Position numbers and translations under genes: made by a program. This document shows positions 45,991 through 59,123 of a stretch of 64,000 nucleotides of DNA, one piece after another. The stretch is from Physcomitrium patens (Eukaryota > Streptophyta > Bryopsida > Funariales > Funariaceae), in assembly GCF_000002425.4 (NCBI RefSeq), contig NC_037257.1, positions 10,196,983-10,260,982 on the forward strand, read 5' to 3'. Positions within the stretch are counted from its first letter, which is position 1. Every line of letters starts with the position of its first letter. The notes beneath the pieces were generated by a model. That model ran no database searches. It saw nothing but the letters and a program-made list of their open reading frames with translations, and was not told the DNA's origin.

Positions 45991-46971
45991 TGTCATATTA
46001 CATGTTGTTCAGCTCAAGAATACACCGGGCACCTAGCTGTGGAAGGTGAGATTGTGTTTTACAAGTAGCCAAGAAACCCTAATAGATTTTATCCTTATGA
46101 GAAGAACACAATCTGAATTTCAATTCAAAAGTGCTTAAAAAACTCTTCTTAGTAGTCTTAACCATATATAAATCCCAATTACCTTGTTACTTTCATATTT
46201 AAGCAAATTAGATTTTTCTTGTAAGCCTCAATTCTAATTAGTGAGCTTTAACAAGCTGTAACATCGAATCTGATTATCCACTTAATATAGAATTTTTCAT
46301 GCAACTGTCAATGTAAGTTTTTTATATGTTGAAGAATTTTTAGCCCAATCCAACTTATAGATTGTGACAAAAACTTCCAAAAATTGCACTGATATTACTC
46401 GGCTGCCAACTTGAAAAGTGAAGTAGAAATTCCAACAATAATTTCTCCCTTTCCAACTATTAACTTTGTCTTAAAATTGGTGTGTAGCTTGGTCTTCAAG
46501 TCGTCTCTAGAAAGAAATTCAAGCTAGCTCTCAAATCTTAACCTCCGATCTTTAAATGATTCCTTATTTTGCCCTAGGCCATTGTTTTAGTAGCCAAAGG
46601 TCTGATTTCGACCCTGTCTCACAAATGGTCGATCCTTGAGTATCAATCTAACCTATCCTAAGGTATTTTTAGTCCAACCTTACTCTCAACTTAACCCTAG
46701 TAACAACTATATTAATTATTTATTTCTTTTAACTTGATTTTATTAATTTATGGTCTTTTTAAGGAAGTAGAAGAGTCTCTACAACCTAGAAGATAAAATT
46801 ATTAACTAACCTTCAATCTACTAACTATTAAGATAAGAAAATAATCTAAGAGATTTTTATAAAAGCCATGCTTAGATACCTCAAATTATAATTGAATTAA
46901 GATAATTAGATATTAATTAGAAATTCAACTTTGATTACAATTTTACTATGTAGTCATAGTACATCACGATA
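45991..46971 (-). repeat. 5' LTR of element E
   Basis: 981 bp; begins TGTCATATTACATG on the plus strand and ends ATCACGATA. Confidence 0.85.
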
Positions 46972-47677
46972 GCAAAGTCCTTTGTCGGTATCTAATATTA
47001 CATCACATCAACCAATGCTAATGGAAATTGATGTCTTACAATAATCACTGATATCACAAAGACAACAAATATCAGTATAAAAAGAATTATGTTTCTATTA
47101 TCGAGAGCCAAGCCATTAGATTGGAGGTTATTGAAAACGTCAAAGTATAAGTACTAGCAAGACAAGGTGAGTTCACAATTTTAAAACTCATGAAGGCAAT
47201 AATGAGTCAAAACAAGAAAATGAGACTCTCTAGTAAAGGCGCCAAGGGCCACTACTAGGAGTAGCTATTGTCTCTCAAAAACAAATAACATAGCCTTGGA
47301 CAACTATAAAAAGGATCGGCTAGTATTTCTTATAAGACTACTAAGTGGACAACCATATTTAGTACTTGTAGATTGTGGCTTTATAGAAAATTACATCTCA
47401 ACTAAAATTATCAATCAATTTAAAATTAAAACCAAAGAAATCAAAAGAAGAAGTGTATACCTTGTAGATGATCGAGAGAGCGTATTAAGTGAGACGTGTG
47501 AAGAAGAAACCTTGAGATTGACGGACACCTACATCTTAAGAGAGATTCAAGGTAACAAAGCTAAGGTATGATATTATCATTGGTATGCCATGGCTAGAGA
47601 TAGAAAATAAGTAAGTTGATTAGATAGTAAGGACAATCTCTTTTAAAGATGGAAGACGTAAGATGAATCTTTGCACT
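46972..47677 (+). pseudogene. Gag end and protease of element H
   Basis: Zinc-knuckle remnant near 47090 (CFYYREPSH). Protease at about 47320-47570: SGQPYLVLVDCGFIENYI (D-C-G triad), then VYLVDDRESVLSE and, after a frame change, IIIGMPWLEIE. It is cut by element G at 47678. Confidence 0.72.
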
Positions 47678-48219
47678 TATCATGGACATACATATTTATC
47701 TTGATATTTATTTAGATAATAAGAATAGATAGAAGTTAGTCAAAGTAGATAAATATAATATCTTGTGAAAAGCTTTCTAGAAGCTTCTTAATCATTGCTT
47801 TACCTTTATACATGTCTATAGGTGATTAATAGGTTGAAAACTTAACCAAAAAGGAGGCCGTGTGTCAATATGTTGACCACTTGTAATACAAGTTGGACAT
47901 ATGGCATATACCTAGGAAACTTGCTTTGCAAATTAGACATATATCCTACAAGTTGGATGCATATTAAAGGTTCTATAGCATATCACCACATATTCTTTAA
48001 TTAAGTAGTATATATAGAAGCAATAGTGAGGCTTTCTTCACTCTTGTCAAGTCCTTTGTTGGTTTTTACTCTAGTTTCAAGAGTCTTATGTTTTCTAGTC
48101 TTTGGCAATAGCCATTCCAATTTTTTTTTGAATATACATACTTTCTTCTATTTTTTCATTTTCTTTTTGACACAAATTCTATGACTTTATGCATCTTCTT
48201 TGACTTTGTGTCCTTGATA
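47678..48219 (+). repeat. Left LTR of element G
   Basis: ACTCTTGTCAA at 48040-48050, about 30 bases after the TATA run, pairs with TTGACAAGAGT at 48222-48232, 2 nt after the LTR. Confidence 0.85.
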
Positions 48220-48428
48220 TATTGACAAGAGTATACATAAAATATCAAAGCTTTGACTTTTCTTGATTAAGAGTGGATTATCTCTTTTTCTTGATAAGAC
48301 ATAAGCATATTAGAAGTTATGGATTACCCTCTTCTAAATTGATATTATTTCTAGATTATTTATTTATTTCTTGATTCTTGAGTATTGTATTTTGTGAGAA
48401 TAGACACCTTTCTTTTTATTGTACTAGT

Positions 48429-49435
48429 ATGGCAGAGCTTGCTGAAATGAAGAGTACAATGGATGAAATGCAAGAAAAAATAAGAGAATTAATGCTTGCA
48501 ATGTATCAACTCAGTCTACCATTACAAGGAGCAACAAGATTATCAGGCAATGAAGATATAGAAATGATTGGAGTTACTTCAATATTTACACTAAGTCATA
48601 CTAGTGCTGCTACAATAAAACATTGTTCAAGTTTCAAGGAACCAAAAATTGAATTGCTTGAGAATTTTGATGGCACAAGATCTAAGTTTTGAGGATTCAT
48701 CAATCAGGTATAAATAGTGATTGAACTACAACCTCAAAGTTATCCAATTCAAAGATCACAAGTCAAGTTTATTGAAATAGTACTTTCAAGTTCTGCTTTA
48801 TCATGGTTTTTATCATTTTTTGAATGACGTGATCCAATATTGGATAATTTGGAAGCATTTTTAGTGGAGTTTTGATCTATGTATGAAAACCATGATGTAA
48901 TCTGTATTGCAACTAATAAGATTCGTGTCCTGTAACAAGACAATCGATCAATGACATTATACACTTTACAATTTTGAGAATTAGCAACAAATATTAAGTA
49001 AGATGATGTAGCTCTCATTAGCCAATTTTTCTATGGATTGTAATATGAAGTAAAGAAATTGATGCTTAATTTACCTGATTTCAAACTTTGAGTTAAACAA
49101 TTGACTTTGCTGTGAAATGTGACAATCAACTTTTTGAGTTTTGATCTAAGAATCATACAAAGCAACTTCAATGTTATTACAATTCAATGATGACACCAAC
49201 AACTTCTCAATTTAAGCATTTGGAAGTAGAAGACATGCAAATTGATGCAGTATATTTTAGACCTCTTACCAAACAAGAAAAGATTCATCAATATTAAAAA
49301 AGATTATGTTTATATTGTAGAGAAGCTTAGAATACTATTCAATATTATTCAAAGAAACGATGCAACTACAAAATGAGGAGTACTACTATCAAAGATGAAA
49401 ACATGTCAGAAAACAAATTTGTCTAGCTACAATAG
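48429..49435 (+). pseudogene. gag: Gag of element G
   Basis: Starts MAELAEMKSTMDEMQEKI. It has the conserved FDGTRSKF, after which TGA replaces CGA. The knuckle region near 49310 is decayed. Ends at the conserved TAG 49433-49435. Confidence 0.8.
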
Positions 49436-51230
49436 GGACTGTGCGGCTAGAATCTTGTACAATTTCTAATGAAGGTCCTATTCTCTCATCAAAACCCTCT
49501 CCTTATTTTATAATAGATGTGTGTTTAAGATCTAATAATTACAAAGTCTCTGTCTTAATAGATTCAGGAGCCTTTTCTTATTTTTTAGATGAAGAATTTA
49601 TTGAAAGTCATAATATATAATTAGTACGAAAAACTAAACCTGTACACATAGAAGTCATGGACGATCATTTGTGATCTTTTGGAGATGTTACTAATGAAAT
49701 ACTTCCTATAGATGTAGTAATAAATGGTCATAATAGTCGCATAATTTTTAATATAATTAGATCTCCCTCTAATCAAGTCATTTTAGGTTTATTGTGGCTA
49801 GAAAAGTATAATCCTGTGATAAATTGGATTTCTTGTAAACTTGACTTTTCTTCAAATATCATTAAGAATTTTTCTAATCCAATAGAAAGCCATAAGTTTA
49901 ATATAACCAAACCTATACTTGTAGATGCAAAAGCTTTTTTGCATGCTACAAAAGAAGGATCGTCTTTTGTTATTTATGCCACATCCATTTTAAATGATGG
50001 AAAGCTTTCAAGTGAAATTTTAAGTTAATATCAAGATTTTCAAGATGTTTTTGAAAAGAAGAATGCAAAAATTCTCTCAGAGCATTATCCATATGATTGC
50101 TCAATCGATCTTAAAGAAAGAACTTAGCCACTATTTGGTCCAATCTATAGTTTATTATAAAATGAATTGGCTGAAATCAAGAAGCACTTTGACAAGAACT
50201 TGGCCAAGAATTTCATACACCATTTAAAATCTCGTGTAGGAACTCCTATCTTATTTGTAAAGAAAAATGATGGATCATTGAAAATATGTGTAGATTATCG
50301 AGGACTCAATATGATTACCATCAAGAATAGATATCCTTTGTCTTTAATATTTGGACTTCTTCATCAATTTAATCAAGCTAAGATCTATACAAAAATAGAT
50401 TTACAAGGAGCATACAATCTGGTCTACATTAAAGAAGGAGATGAATGAAAGATTACATTTCGAATAATATATAAATACTTTGAATATAATATCCTGCCTT
50501 TTGGACTCACGAATGCACCAGCTACTTTTCAACATCTTATGAATGATGTTTTTTATGAGTTTCTAGATGATTTTATTGTCTGTTACTTAGACGACATTTT
50601 AATCTACTCTAAAGATATAGAAAAATATGAAGCTCATATTTGTCATGTATTACAAAAACTTAGGGATGTATGATTGTATGCTAAGATGAAAAAGTGTATA
50701 TTCTACACTATCTAAGTTGATTTCTTATGATACATCATTTCAAACAATCATTTAATTATGGATTCTAAAAAAGTTCAGGCAATCTTTGACTGGAAGAGTC
50801 CAAAAATAATAAAGAGATATATAATGCTTTTTAAGATTTACCAATTACTATCAGATCTTCATCAAGAATTTTTTTCAAGTTGTAATATAACTTATATGCT
50901 TAATTTGTAAAAATAAGCTCAAGTAGAATAAAGAAGCAGAAGCATCATTTAAAGTTTTGAAGAAAGTTTTTACTTCTACACCAATCCTGCATCGAGTCGA
51001 CTTTTTTAAGGATTTTTATGGAGACAGATGTATTTGACTTTGCCTTAGGTGCAATCTTATGACAAATAGGATCAGATGGCAAATTTCATCCAATTTTCAT
51101 TCAAGAAAATTTCCAACAATTGAGATTACTTATGAGATCCACAATAAGAAACTTCTTACAATCATGGATTCTTTTCAAAAATAGCATCATTATTTAGAAG
51201 GCACTTTAAGTCCAATCACCATATATAAGA
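49436..51230 (+). pseudogene. pol: Protease and RT, start of RNase H, of element G
   Basis: Protease VLIDSGAFSYFLDEE, then LWLEKYNPVINW. RT has [32 protein letters not shown] and an intact catalytic box CYLDDILIYS. It is cut in RNase H at 51230 and resumes at 54890. Confidence 0.82.
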
Positions 51231-53094
51231 TGTCATAATATGTTATCATGTTGCAATACAACTATATGATAAAAATATAAATAAAAAAGATTTATTAATA
51301 TTTAGTCATCTTAGATGTTAGAAACAATGGCCAATTCTAGTGCCAATATTCAGGGGCCAGTTAATGTCACCCCATTGTAAGCTGTACCACTGAATGTGAC
51401 AACAGCATATGCTCCACTGGTGTCATCCAACTAAGTACCTTCCATATCAACGGGACGACCAAGATCATTTTCTAACCTTACATGGAACAAGTCTAGTAGG
51501 TATATATTGTGGAGACACCCAATATGCCTGATAGGGGTGCAAGAAGACCACTTCATTGTTTCGGTTGCAGACAAATTGGTCATTATGCTAGTGAATGTTC
51601 GAATCCCAGAGCTAGTGACAATTATGCACCAGTGTGTGGGAATAGCAAGCAGTCGGGGCATACTTATTAGCAATATAATGCTCCATTCAATTTCAATAAT
51701 CGAGATCAGCAGATCCAAAGCCAAGAAAAAATTGAAAGGATAAATCAAGGTCCTCAAGATTCTCCGATAAATTGGGTGGAATGAGTCCAAGCCGTTCTTA
51801 CTAGGAGTCAGCAAAAAGAAAAAAGACCAATTCAATATTTGGATGAGTCTGATGTGAAGGGCCAATTTGACCCAATTACAGGGACATCCAATCCAGGTCT
51901 TGATATGGGCCTCTTACCCAATATGAGACTTGACTTGGTTGGCCAACCCAATGAGGTCCCAAATATGGAGGCTTCAGTTCCATTTGAAGCTGTTCCGTTC
52001 TCTATGCCATTTCGGAGAATCATCCTTTCCGTGGAAAGATCCTCTTAGAGGCAGGAATTCCATGGAGGCGGGTCTGTTGTTTTGATTCGCAGTCTAGGGC
52101 AGAAGAATACGAGACCTCACGAAATTAAAGGAGAGGAGAAGAAAAAGAAGGAGGCATTCTAAGCTCAAATTTTTGGAGTCGGAGAGTTAGTTTCAAGCTC
52201 CTTCGAAAGGTATAGAATTGGGTTTCATAGAGATTGGGAGGACTTTGCAATCGTTGCTGAAAGTTAGTATTTATATTGATGAATTGGGTTTTTGCAATAA
52301 AGTAAAGGCTAGTACTCTTGACTGTTTTGCAAAATTGGAGAGACATCTGTGGTTGAAATTTTAGAAGTGTCTAGATGGTTGAGTATACTAAGTGTATGCA
52401 AATTTTTTTGTTAATCTTATGGTATGGATAGAAGATATTTGATCATTAGTATAAAGAGGTATCAAAAGTTGGCATATTAGAGTTGTTTAGGATTTTTGTA
52501 ATATCTCAGATCTACCAACTGGAATAAGGTGAATTTTAACACGATAAGTCAAGGACTTATAGGCGAAGCTGCACACAAAGTTTGAATGAGAATTAATGGT
52601 CAGAGAAGGAGAAATTACAAGTTAAAGTTTATCATCAACCTTCTAGGTGGCGGTCAAGGGACTTTAGCGTGGATTTACGGTGTTCTTACAATCTGTAAGT
52701 TGAATTGGATTGCACTTCTTAAGCATTTAGAAGACTTGTAAAGACACTAGTAGTAGAAGTCTCACAACAATCAGACAATCAGATGGAGAATTACAGCTTG
52801 TCAAGGCTCGCTATCTACGATTAGGATTTTAAAAAATAAAAAAATAAAAAAATAAAAATAAAAAAATAAAAATAACAAATAACAAAAGAATTTGTGCTTA
52901 TAATATCTAGAAGCTATTAAAAATAGTGTTCTAAGCACTTTGTATTGGGATTAAGCTTTTATATTGAAATCCGAAATAGTTTGTGTTCAGGTAGTTGAAA
53001 TCTACTAGACTACTTGGATACTTGCAAAACATCATTTTATCTTCCACAACCAGATGCCCGGTGCATTCTCAAGCTAGATAGTACGTAATACAAC
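51231..53094 (+). repeat. C-family LTR segment in sense orientation
   Basis: Starts TGTCATAATATG and ends TACGTAATACAACA. From 51640 on it matches the reverse complement of the C LTR (ATGCTCCATTC, GAGTCAGCA, then FEAVPFSMPF-coding bases). It contains an extra coding block that is shortened in the C LTR. An A/T-rich AAAAATA run lies at 52829-52881. Confidence 0.7.
51327..52048 (+). pseudogene. Gag-like zinc-knuckle ORF inside a C-family LTR
   Basis: Decayed reading from ATG 51327 (MANSSANIQGPVNVTPL), with one frame change, into CFGCRQIGHYASEC, a full CCHC knuckle at 51557-51598. A second, partial knuckle (CGNSKQSGHTY) follows, then NAPFNFNNRDQQ and a Pro/Asn-rich tail to 52048. The LTRs of C keep pieces of the same reading frame. 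Not recognised beyond the knuckles. Confidence 0.55.
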
Positions 53095-54889
53095 AACGTG
53101 AAGTCTTGTTTGAGAATATTCTGGGTACCTAGTTGTAGAAGGTAGAATGGAAATTGTAACAACAAAATTCTAATTTTAATAGAATACTAACAATGCCTAA
53201 CAAGCTTTAATCAAATTCAGAGAAACCTCAAAGGAATTCCAAAGAAACAATAAGAAATCTTAAAGAAATATTAGAATGAATACAAATATATTTCAAATAC
53301 ATCTCAATTCAATTTTAATTTAATTTTAGTTGAAATCTTACTTCATTCCAACTTTAAGCCAAAAACTAGCTAAATCTTAAATCTTAAATAATCTCAAATA
53401 AAATTCTAAATCCTAAATCAAATCCTAATCAAATCCTAACTAAATCTTAAATCCTAAACCAAACCCTAAATCCTAAATCAAATCCTAAACCCTAAATCAA
53501 ATCCTAACCAACTTCTAAACTCTAAAATAAATCCTAATTCTAAATCAAATCCTAACTAAATCCTAAATCCTAAATCAAATTCTAATTCTAAATCAAACCT
53601 TAATCAAATCCTAAATCCTAAATCCTAAACCAAATTCTAATCCTAAATCAAACCTTAACCAAATCCTAACCAAATCTTAATCTAATATCAAATCTTAATC
53701 AAACCTTAATCCTAATCCTAAACTCTAAACCAAAACTTAACTAAATCTTAACCAAATCTTTATCCTAAATCAAATCCTAACCAAATTGTAACCAAATCCT
53801 AACTAAATCCTAATCCTAAATCAAATCCTAACCAAACCCTAGTAATTTCTACAACAAAATTAATCCTCAATAACTAATGAATGAACCATTGATCTTAACT
53901 CAAATTTTTCATACTTCTTAAAAACTAAGTTAAAAACAAGCACAAAAAATTTGAAAAGGATCGAAATTACCAAATAGACGATAACATCAAAAACATGCTC
54001 AAGTATTAGCTGGCTTTCTTTTCCAACCTTGATGCTAATCTTCCAGAGCCAATATCTCTTCTTTCCACCGTTCAATTGATTTCAAAATTCTCATATATAT
54101 AGAAAAATAAGTCTAATATCCTCTCACTTAAGTTTCACTCCAATCCAACTAGTAGATTGCAAGAAATCTTAAAAACTCTTATTGGACCTAAAATTCTACT
54201 TTCTACGACCTTAACTCACTTAAACCTCAATAACCCTCAATTCAATAGTTATGTCGAGCTAAGATTCACAACACACATTAAGCACAGCTATGACCATTAA
54301 TTCAAAAAAATTCACTTATAGATCTATTACAAAACTCTTGAAATCACTAAAAACATCAACCCTATTTTATTACACAAAACTTAAGTCATCAAAAAACAAT
54401 CTTAACTTTGTACAGCTCTTACAAAGTCATAAAAACTCTAAATCATCCAAAATCAATGCTCATAGAAACTTTATTCAATCTGCTATCAAATTCCACTCTT
54501 CGATTTGCAAAAGAACCTTGGAGTAGTTTTCGAGACTCAGTTTTGTGCCTCAGGGTCTGATTTCGACCCTGTTTCATAACCGGCCCTCTCCAGGTATTAA
54601 TATCTGATTTTTCTAAGTAAATTTTACTAGAATTTACTCTTAACTTCCTTCTAAAGATGCCTATATCATTCATTTTTTCTAATCTACTTTGTTTTGCTTT
54701 ATTTATGGTCCTACAAAGTAAGTAGAAGTCACCTTTCTAAAAGGCAGTATTAGTACCTTTTAGTTTTACTACCCTTTTGACTATTAACTATATTTCTAAG
54801 ATAATTTGCTCTAATACTTTGAACTAAGATCTTGTACATTATAATAATTTCTACACTCTTTCATCTATTAGTCATGTGATATCACGATA
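53095..54889 (-). repeat. E-family LTR segment in antisense orientation
   Basis: Starts ACGTGAAGTCTTG, continues with GGGTACCTAGTTGTAGAAGG as at the C/E LTR start, contains GGTCTGATTTCGACCCTG as in E, and ends ATATCACGATA as in E. It lies tail to tail with 51231-53094. Confidence 0.65.
53371..53845. repeat. Degenerate telomere-like CCCTAAA/CCTAAATC array
   Basis: About 470 bases built of CCTAA words, with AAATC spacers and a few exact CCCTAAA heptamers (the plant telomere unit), for example near 53463 and 53489. Spacing is irregular (mainly 7 and 11). Confidence 0.75.
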
Positions 54890-56587
54890 ATGGATCACAA
54901 GAATCTTGAGTATTTCATGTCAACACATATTTTGAATCATCTCCAGGCTTGTTGGAGTATGTCTTTGTCAAGATTCAAGTTTAATATCACTTATCAGTCA
55001 AGAAAATAATAAGGTTTGTCTATTACTCTTTCTAAATATTCTTATTTTATACAAAAAGAAGGAGAAGCAGCTTTTGACCAATAAAAGATAATGTTATTGA
55101 AGCTACAATAATTTCATCTCCAAGCAATGAAATCAAAATTTACTATTGATTTGATTTTTTTCAAGCAGATCCAAGCAAGTATGTCCTCAAACCTTCTTAT
55201 TCATGATATTAAAATAAATTCTTCTAAGTCTCAAGATACTTCTAAATTTGAATTTAAGGAGAATCTATTCTATTTTGAAAGACGCTTATATGTTCCAAAA
55301 GGAGAAGGACAATTACATGCTCTTGAAGCTCTTCACAATTTTCCTACAATAGCATATTTTGGATATAATAAGACTTTGGAGCTTATATCCAAAGATTTTT
55401 AGTGGCCTTAAATGTCGAAGGTTGTTAAAGAATTTGTACAAACATATGATGTTTGTTCAAGATCAAAAACTCTTCATCATCGACCTTATGGATTCCTCCA
55501 ACCATTACCTATACAAGAACAATCTTGGTCTTTTGTCTCTTTGGATTTTATCACGGATTTTTCAATTTAAAGTTCATATGATTCTGTATTCATCATTGTA
55601 GATCTTTTCATCAAGATGGCACATTTTGTACCATGTACAAAATCTATCACACGTGAAGGAGCAACTAACCTCTTCCTTCACAACATTTATTGCTATCATA
55701 GATTTTCAAAGAATCTTATATCAAACTAAGGAATTTAATTTTTATCAAGATTTTAGGAAACTCTTTTCAAGATATTGAAGGTGGATATAAAACTATCTTC
55801 GGCTTTCTACCCTCAAATTGATGGACAAACAAAACGGATAAATCAAGTTTTAGAGTGGTATTTGAGGTGTACCATCAACTATCAACAAGATGATTGGACA
55901 ACTTTTTTGCCATTGGTAGAGTTTGCTTACAATAATTTGGTATATTCTTCTACTCAACAAACATCTTTCTTTATCAATTATGGTTATCATCCACGATTTG
56001 ATACTTTTGACTTTTAAAAAGTTAATAATCCTGAAACAAAAGATGCTATAAATCGATTGTTAGAGCTACATGTAATAATGAAGGCACAATTAAAAGAAGC
56101 TCAAGAATGACAAAAAACCAGCACATATGTCTATTACAATGAACAACCTCAATTCCATGTAGAGGATAAGGTATGGTTACTTTGTCATAATATTAAAACT
56201 ATTCGATCTTGTGACAAATTGGATTATTATAGGGTTGGACTATTTCCCATTTGTAAACAGATCAATCTAGTTGCTTATTGATTATACCTACCGGAGTCTA
56301 TAAAAATCCATCTTGTATTTCATGTATCTTTACTTGAGCCATACAAGATAATGGATATACATGGAAGGAGATAAATGCCACCACCTTCTATAGAAATGGA
56401 CAATAATAAAGAATTTGAGGTAGATGGAGTCTTAGATTCAAGGCGGCACTTAAATAGGTTAGAATATCTAGTACATTGGCATAGATATGACATTAATAAA
56501 CTTACATGGGAGCCATCTATGAATCTAGAAAATGCATTAGCCAAAGTTAAAGCTTTTCATCAACGACATCCATCAAAACCAAAATGA
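54890..56587 (+). pseudogene. pol: RNase H end, integrase and chromodomain of element G
   Basis: Resumes at [11 protein letters not shown]. The zinc-binding region decays (FGYNKTLELISKDF), the integrase core keeps VDIKLSSAFYPQIDGQTKRINQ in part (Glu of the triad now Lys), and the chromodomain reads EFEVDGVLDS, YLVHWHRYD and TWEPSMNL. It ends at TGA 56585. Confidence 0.82.
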
Positions 56588-56685
56588 AGAGTCAAGAAAT
56601 TCTTTCCTATAAAGTAAAGTAAGTCCAATGGAGATTTCATTCTTTCTTATAACATTATTTCTTTAGATTTTTTAATGCTTAGGAG

Positions 56686-57108
56686 ATGGAGAACCAACAA
56701 CCAACAAATTCAATTTAAGAGCTATCATTTACTGAATTATCAAAAGAGATATTGCAACTATCACAACCTTTGAGATGGCAAAATCGAGATGAAGACCCTC
56801 AAGAATGACATGTTATTCTTTGAATAGATGACAAGATACAACACGTTTGATACCACGACCTTTGAAGGAACTCCTAATGTTTAGTGATACTTTTAGAGAT
56901 AAGAACCTCTCTTTATGGAATTATTAATGTTTTATTTAAAGGAAGTTATGAAGGCTTCAATAATAATTAAATATCAGGGTGGTCTTCTCACCCTAGTATG
57001 AGATATTATCAATGGTTGAAGGAACCTATCAACTACCTTTGAAGGGCATAAAGATCAGAATATGTAATAAATACAGTTCGGCACATCTTGGACTTCAATT
57101 ACATGTAA
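56686..57108 (+). pseudogene. Accessory 3' ORF of element G
   Basis: Begins MENQQPTNSI and aligns with the B copy through QNRDEDPQE, LFKGSYEGFNN and the final YVINTVRHILDFNYM. It is exactly the same length as in B (423 bases with stop) despite many stops. Confidence 0.6.
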
Positions 57109-57149
57109 TCACCGCTCCTTGTCGAACTTGTCTCTAGAAAGGGAGATAA

Positions 57150-57694
57150 TGTCATGGACATACATATTTATCTTGATAATTATCTAGATAATAAGAATAG
57201 GTAGAAGTAAATCAAAATAGATAAATATGATAATATCTTGTCGATAGCTTCTTAGAAGCTTCATAGACGTTGCTTTACCTTTATACATGTCTATAGGTGA
57301 TTAGTAGGTTGAAAACTTCATCAACAAGGAGGCCATGTGTTGACATGTTGACCACTTGTAGTATAAGTTGGACATATGGCACACACCTGAGAAACTTGTC
57401 TTGTAAATTAGACATGTGTCATACAAGTTGGACGTGTATTAGATGTCCTATAGCATGTCGTCATATATTTCTTAATTAAGTAGTATATATAGAGGCAAGA
57501 GTGAGGCCTTTCTCACTCTTGTCAATTTCTTTCTTCGTTTTTAGTCTAGTTTCAAGAGTCTTATGTTTTCTAGTTTTTAGTAATAGCGATTCCAATTCTT
57601 CCTTGAATATACATACTTTCTTCTATTTTGTCACTTTTATTTTGATACAAATTCCACGACTTTATGCATCTTCTTCCAATTTGTGTCCTTGATA
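57150..57694 (+). repeat. Right LTR of element G
   Basis: 545 bp, TGTCATGGACATAC to CCTTGATA. Confidence 0.86.
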
Positions 57695-59123
57695 ATACCT
57701 CTACATCAAGTGAAGAGGAAAAATAATCTGCAATCAAAGACTTACTTGTAGGAACAACCTTTATAAAGAAGTAGCTATATGATGAGCAATTAGTATATAT
57801 GGTGGTTCTAAATCTTACGTTAGTAGTAGAAAAGGCAACCAAAGGAGTGGAATGGATAGAGAAACTTATACAAAAATATCAAGATATCTTCTAATTGACA
57901 TACCTAGTGGCATATCTCTTGATTGAGGTGCCTTGTTTCAAATAGAACTATTGCATGGAGCCAAATCAATAAGTTGACCAATTTATTATCTACGACCAAA
58001 AGAACTTGAAGAGCGGCGGAAGATATTGGATAAACTTTTAGAAAAAGACCTCATTTGAGAAAGCACATTACCATGGGGAGCACATATACTCTTTGCACCT
58101 AAGAAAGATGGTGGACTTTGCCTTTGAATTTACTATCAAGGTCTCAATAAGCAGACTATTAAAAATACATATTCACTTTTAATGCGTGGATGATTTTCTT
58201 GACCAACTTCAAGATGTGACCATCTTTAGTATATTGGATCTTCAGAGTAGATATTGACAAACACCTATTAGAAGAGAAGATGTAGAAAAGATGGCATTTT
58301 ATATGCACTACGGATATTTTGAATGGCTGATTTTACCCTTTAGTCTTACCAATGCTCCAGCTTCTTTCATGAATTACATGAATAGATTGTTTTGAGATCT
58401 TTTGGATAAGTATGTAATTGTCTTTATTGATGATATCCTCATGTATAGTAAAATCCGTAAAGGGCATAAGTAATACCTATGATATGTATTATGTCAACTA
58501 CAAGTTAGTTGATTTTATTATAGATAATAAAAATATGAACTTTAGAAGTCGAAAGTCACATTTTTGGAGCATGTGGTGTCCTCCATAGGAATGCGTATCG
58601 AAGAAGATAAGGTAAAAGCAATGGAGGATTGACCAACCCCCAAAGATGCTTCTGAAGTTTGCTCTTTTTGAGGCCTTGCTAGATACTATCATTGTTTTAT
58701 TTGGCGATTTGCTCACATTATTGCTTCATTGACAACCCTATTGAAAAAGAATGTTCCATTTGAATGGAAAGTAGAGCATCAAAATGCCTTTGATAAGTTG
58801 AAAGAGGCACTCATTACTGCTCTAATATTACAATCGTATAATCCTAATCTTCCTTATACACTTGACATTGATACTTCCAACTTAGGTATTGGAGCCATTC
58901 TTCAACAAGACTTTGATAGGGGCCATCAACTTGTGGCATATAAATCACTCAAGCTCAGAAAGGCAGAGCACAATTACTCTGTACGTCATTAGAAGCAATT
59001 AGCAATTGTACACATTATAAAGGTATGGCGATACTATCTATTGGAGAAGCCAATGGTTATTTTTACTAACCAAAAATCATTGCTATATGATTTATATCTG
59101 GAAAATATGAAATTGCAACATCA
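57695..59123 (+). pseudogene. pol: RT and RNase H of element H
   Basis: Begins with pre-RT sequence (VEWIEKLIQKYQDIF). RT motifs WGAHILFAPKKDGGL, FSLTNAPASFMNYMN and an intact box VFIDDILMYS. RNase H 58729-59110: YTLDIDTSNLGIGAIL and LRKAEHNYSVRH. Several stops. Cut by a solo LTR at 59124. Confidence 0.82.

Larger units (their letters stand above)
38970..46971 (-). mobile_element. LTR retrotransposon E (C-related family), antisense
   Basis: LTRs at 38970-39949 (980 bp) and 45991-46971 (981 bp). Gag-pol between them is homologous to C but strongly decayed. A sense-strand purine tract lies at about 39950-39965, and the primer site at about 45971-45990 matches that of C. Flanks CCCAA and GCAAA are not an exact duplication, as expected for an old copy. 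Confidence 0.85.
47678..57694 (+). mobile_element. LTR retrotransposon G (B-type chromovirus)
   Basis: LTRs at 47678-48219 (542 bp) and 57150-57694 (545 bp), ending CCTTGATA. It has the same layout as B, including primer site, gag, pol, chromodomain, 3' ORF and a purine tract (AGAAAGGGAGATAA) before the right LTR. It lies in H between protease and RT. No exact target duplication remains. It is interrupted by LTR-derived DNA at 51231-54889. Confidence 0.88.
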
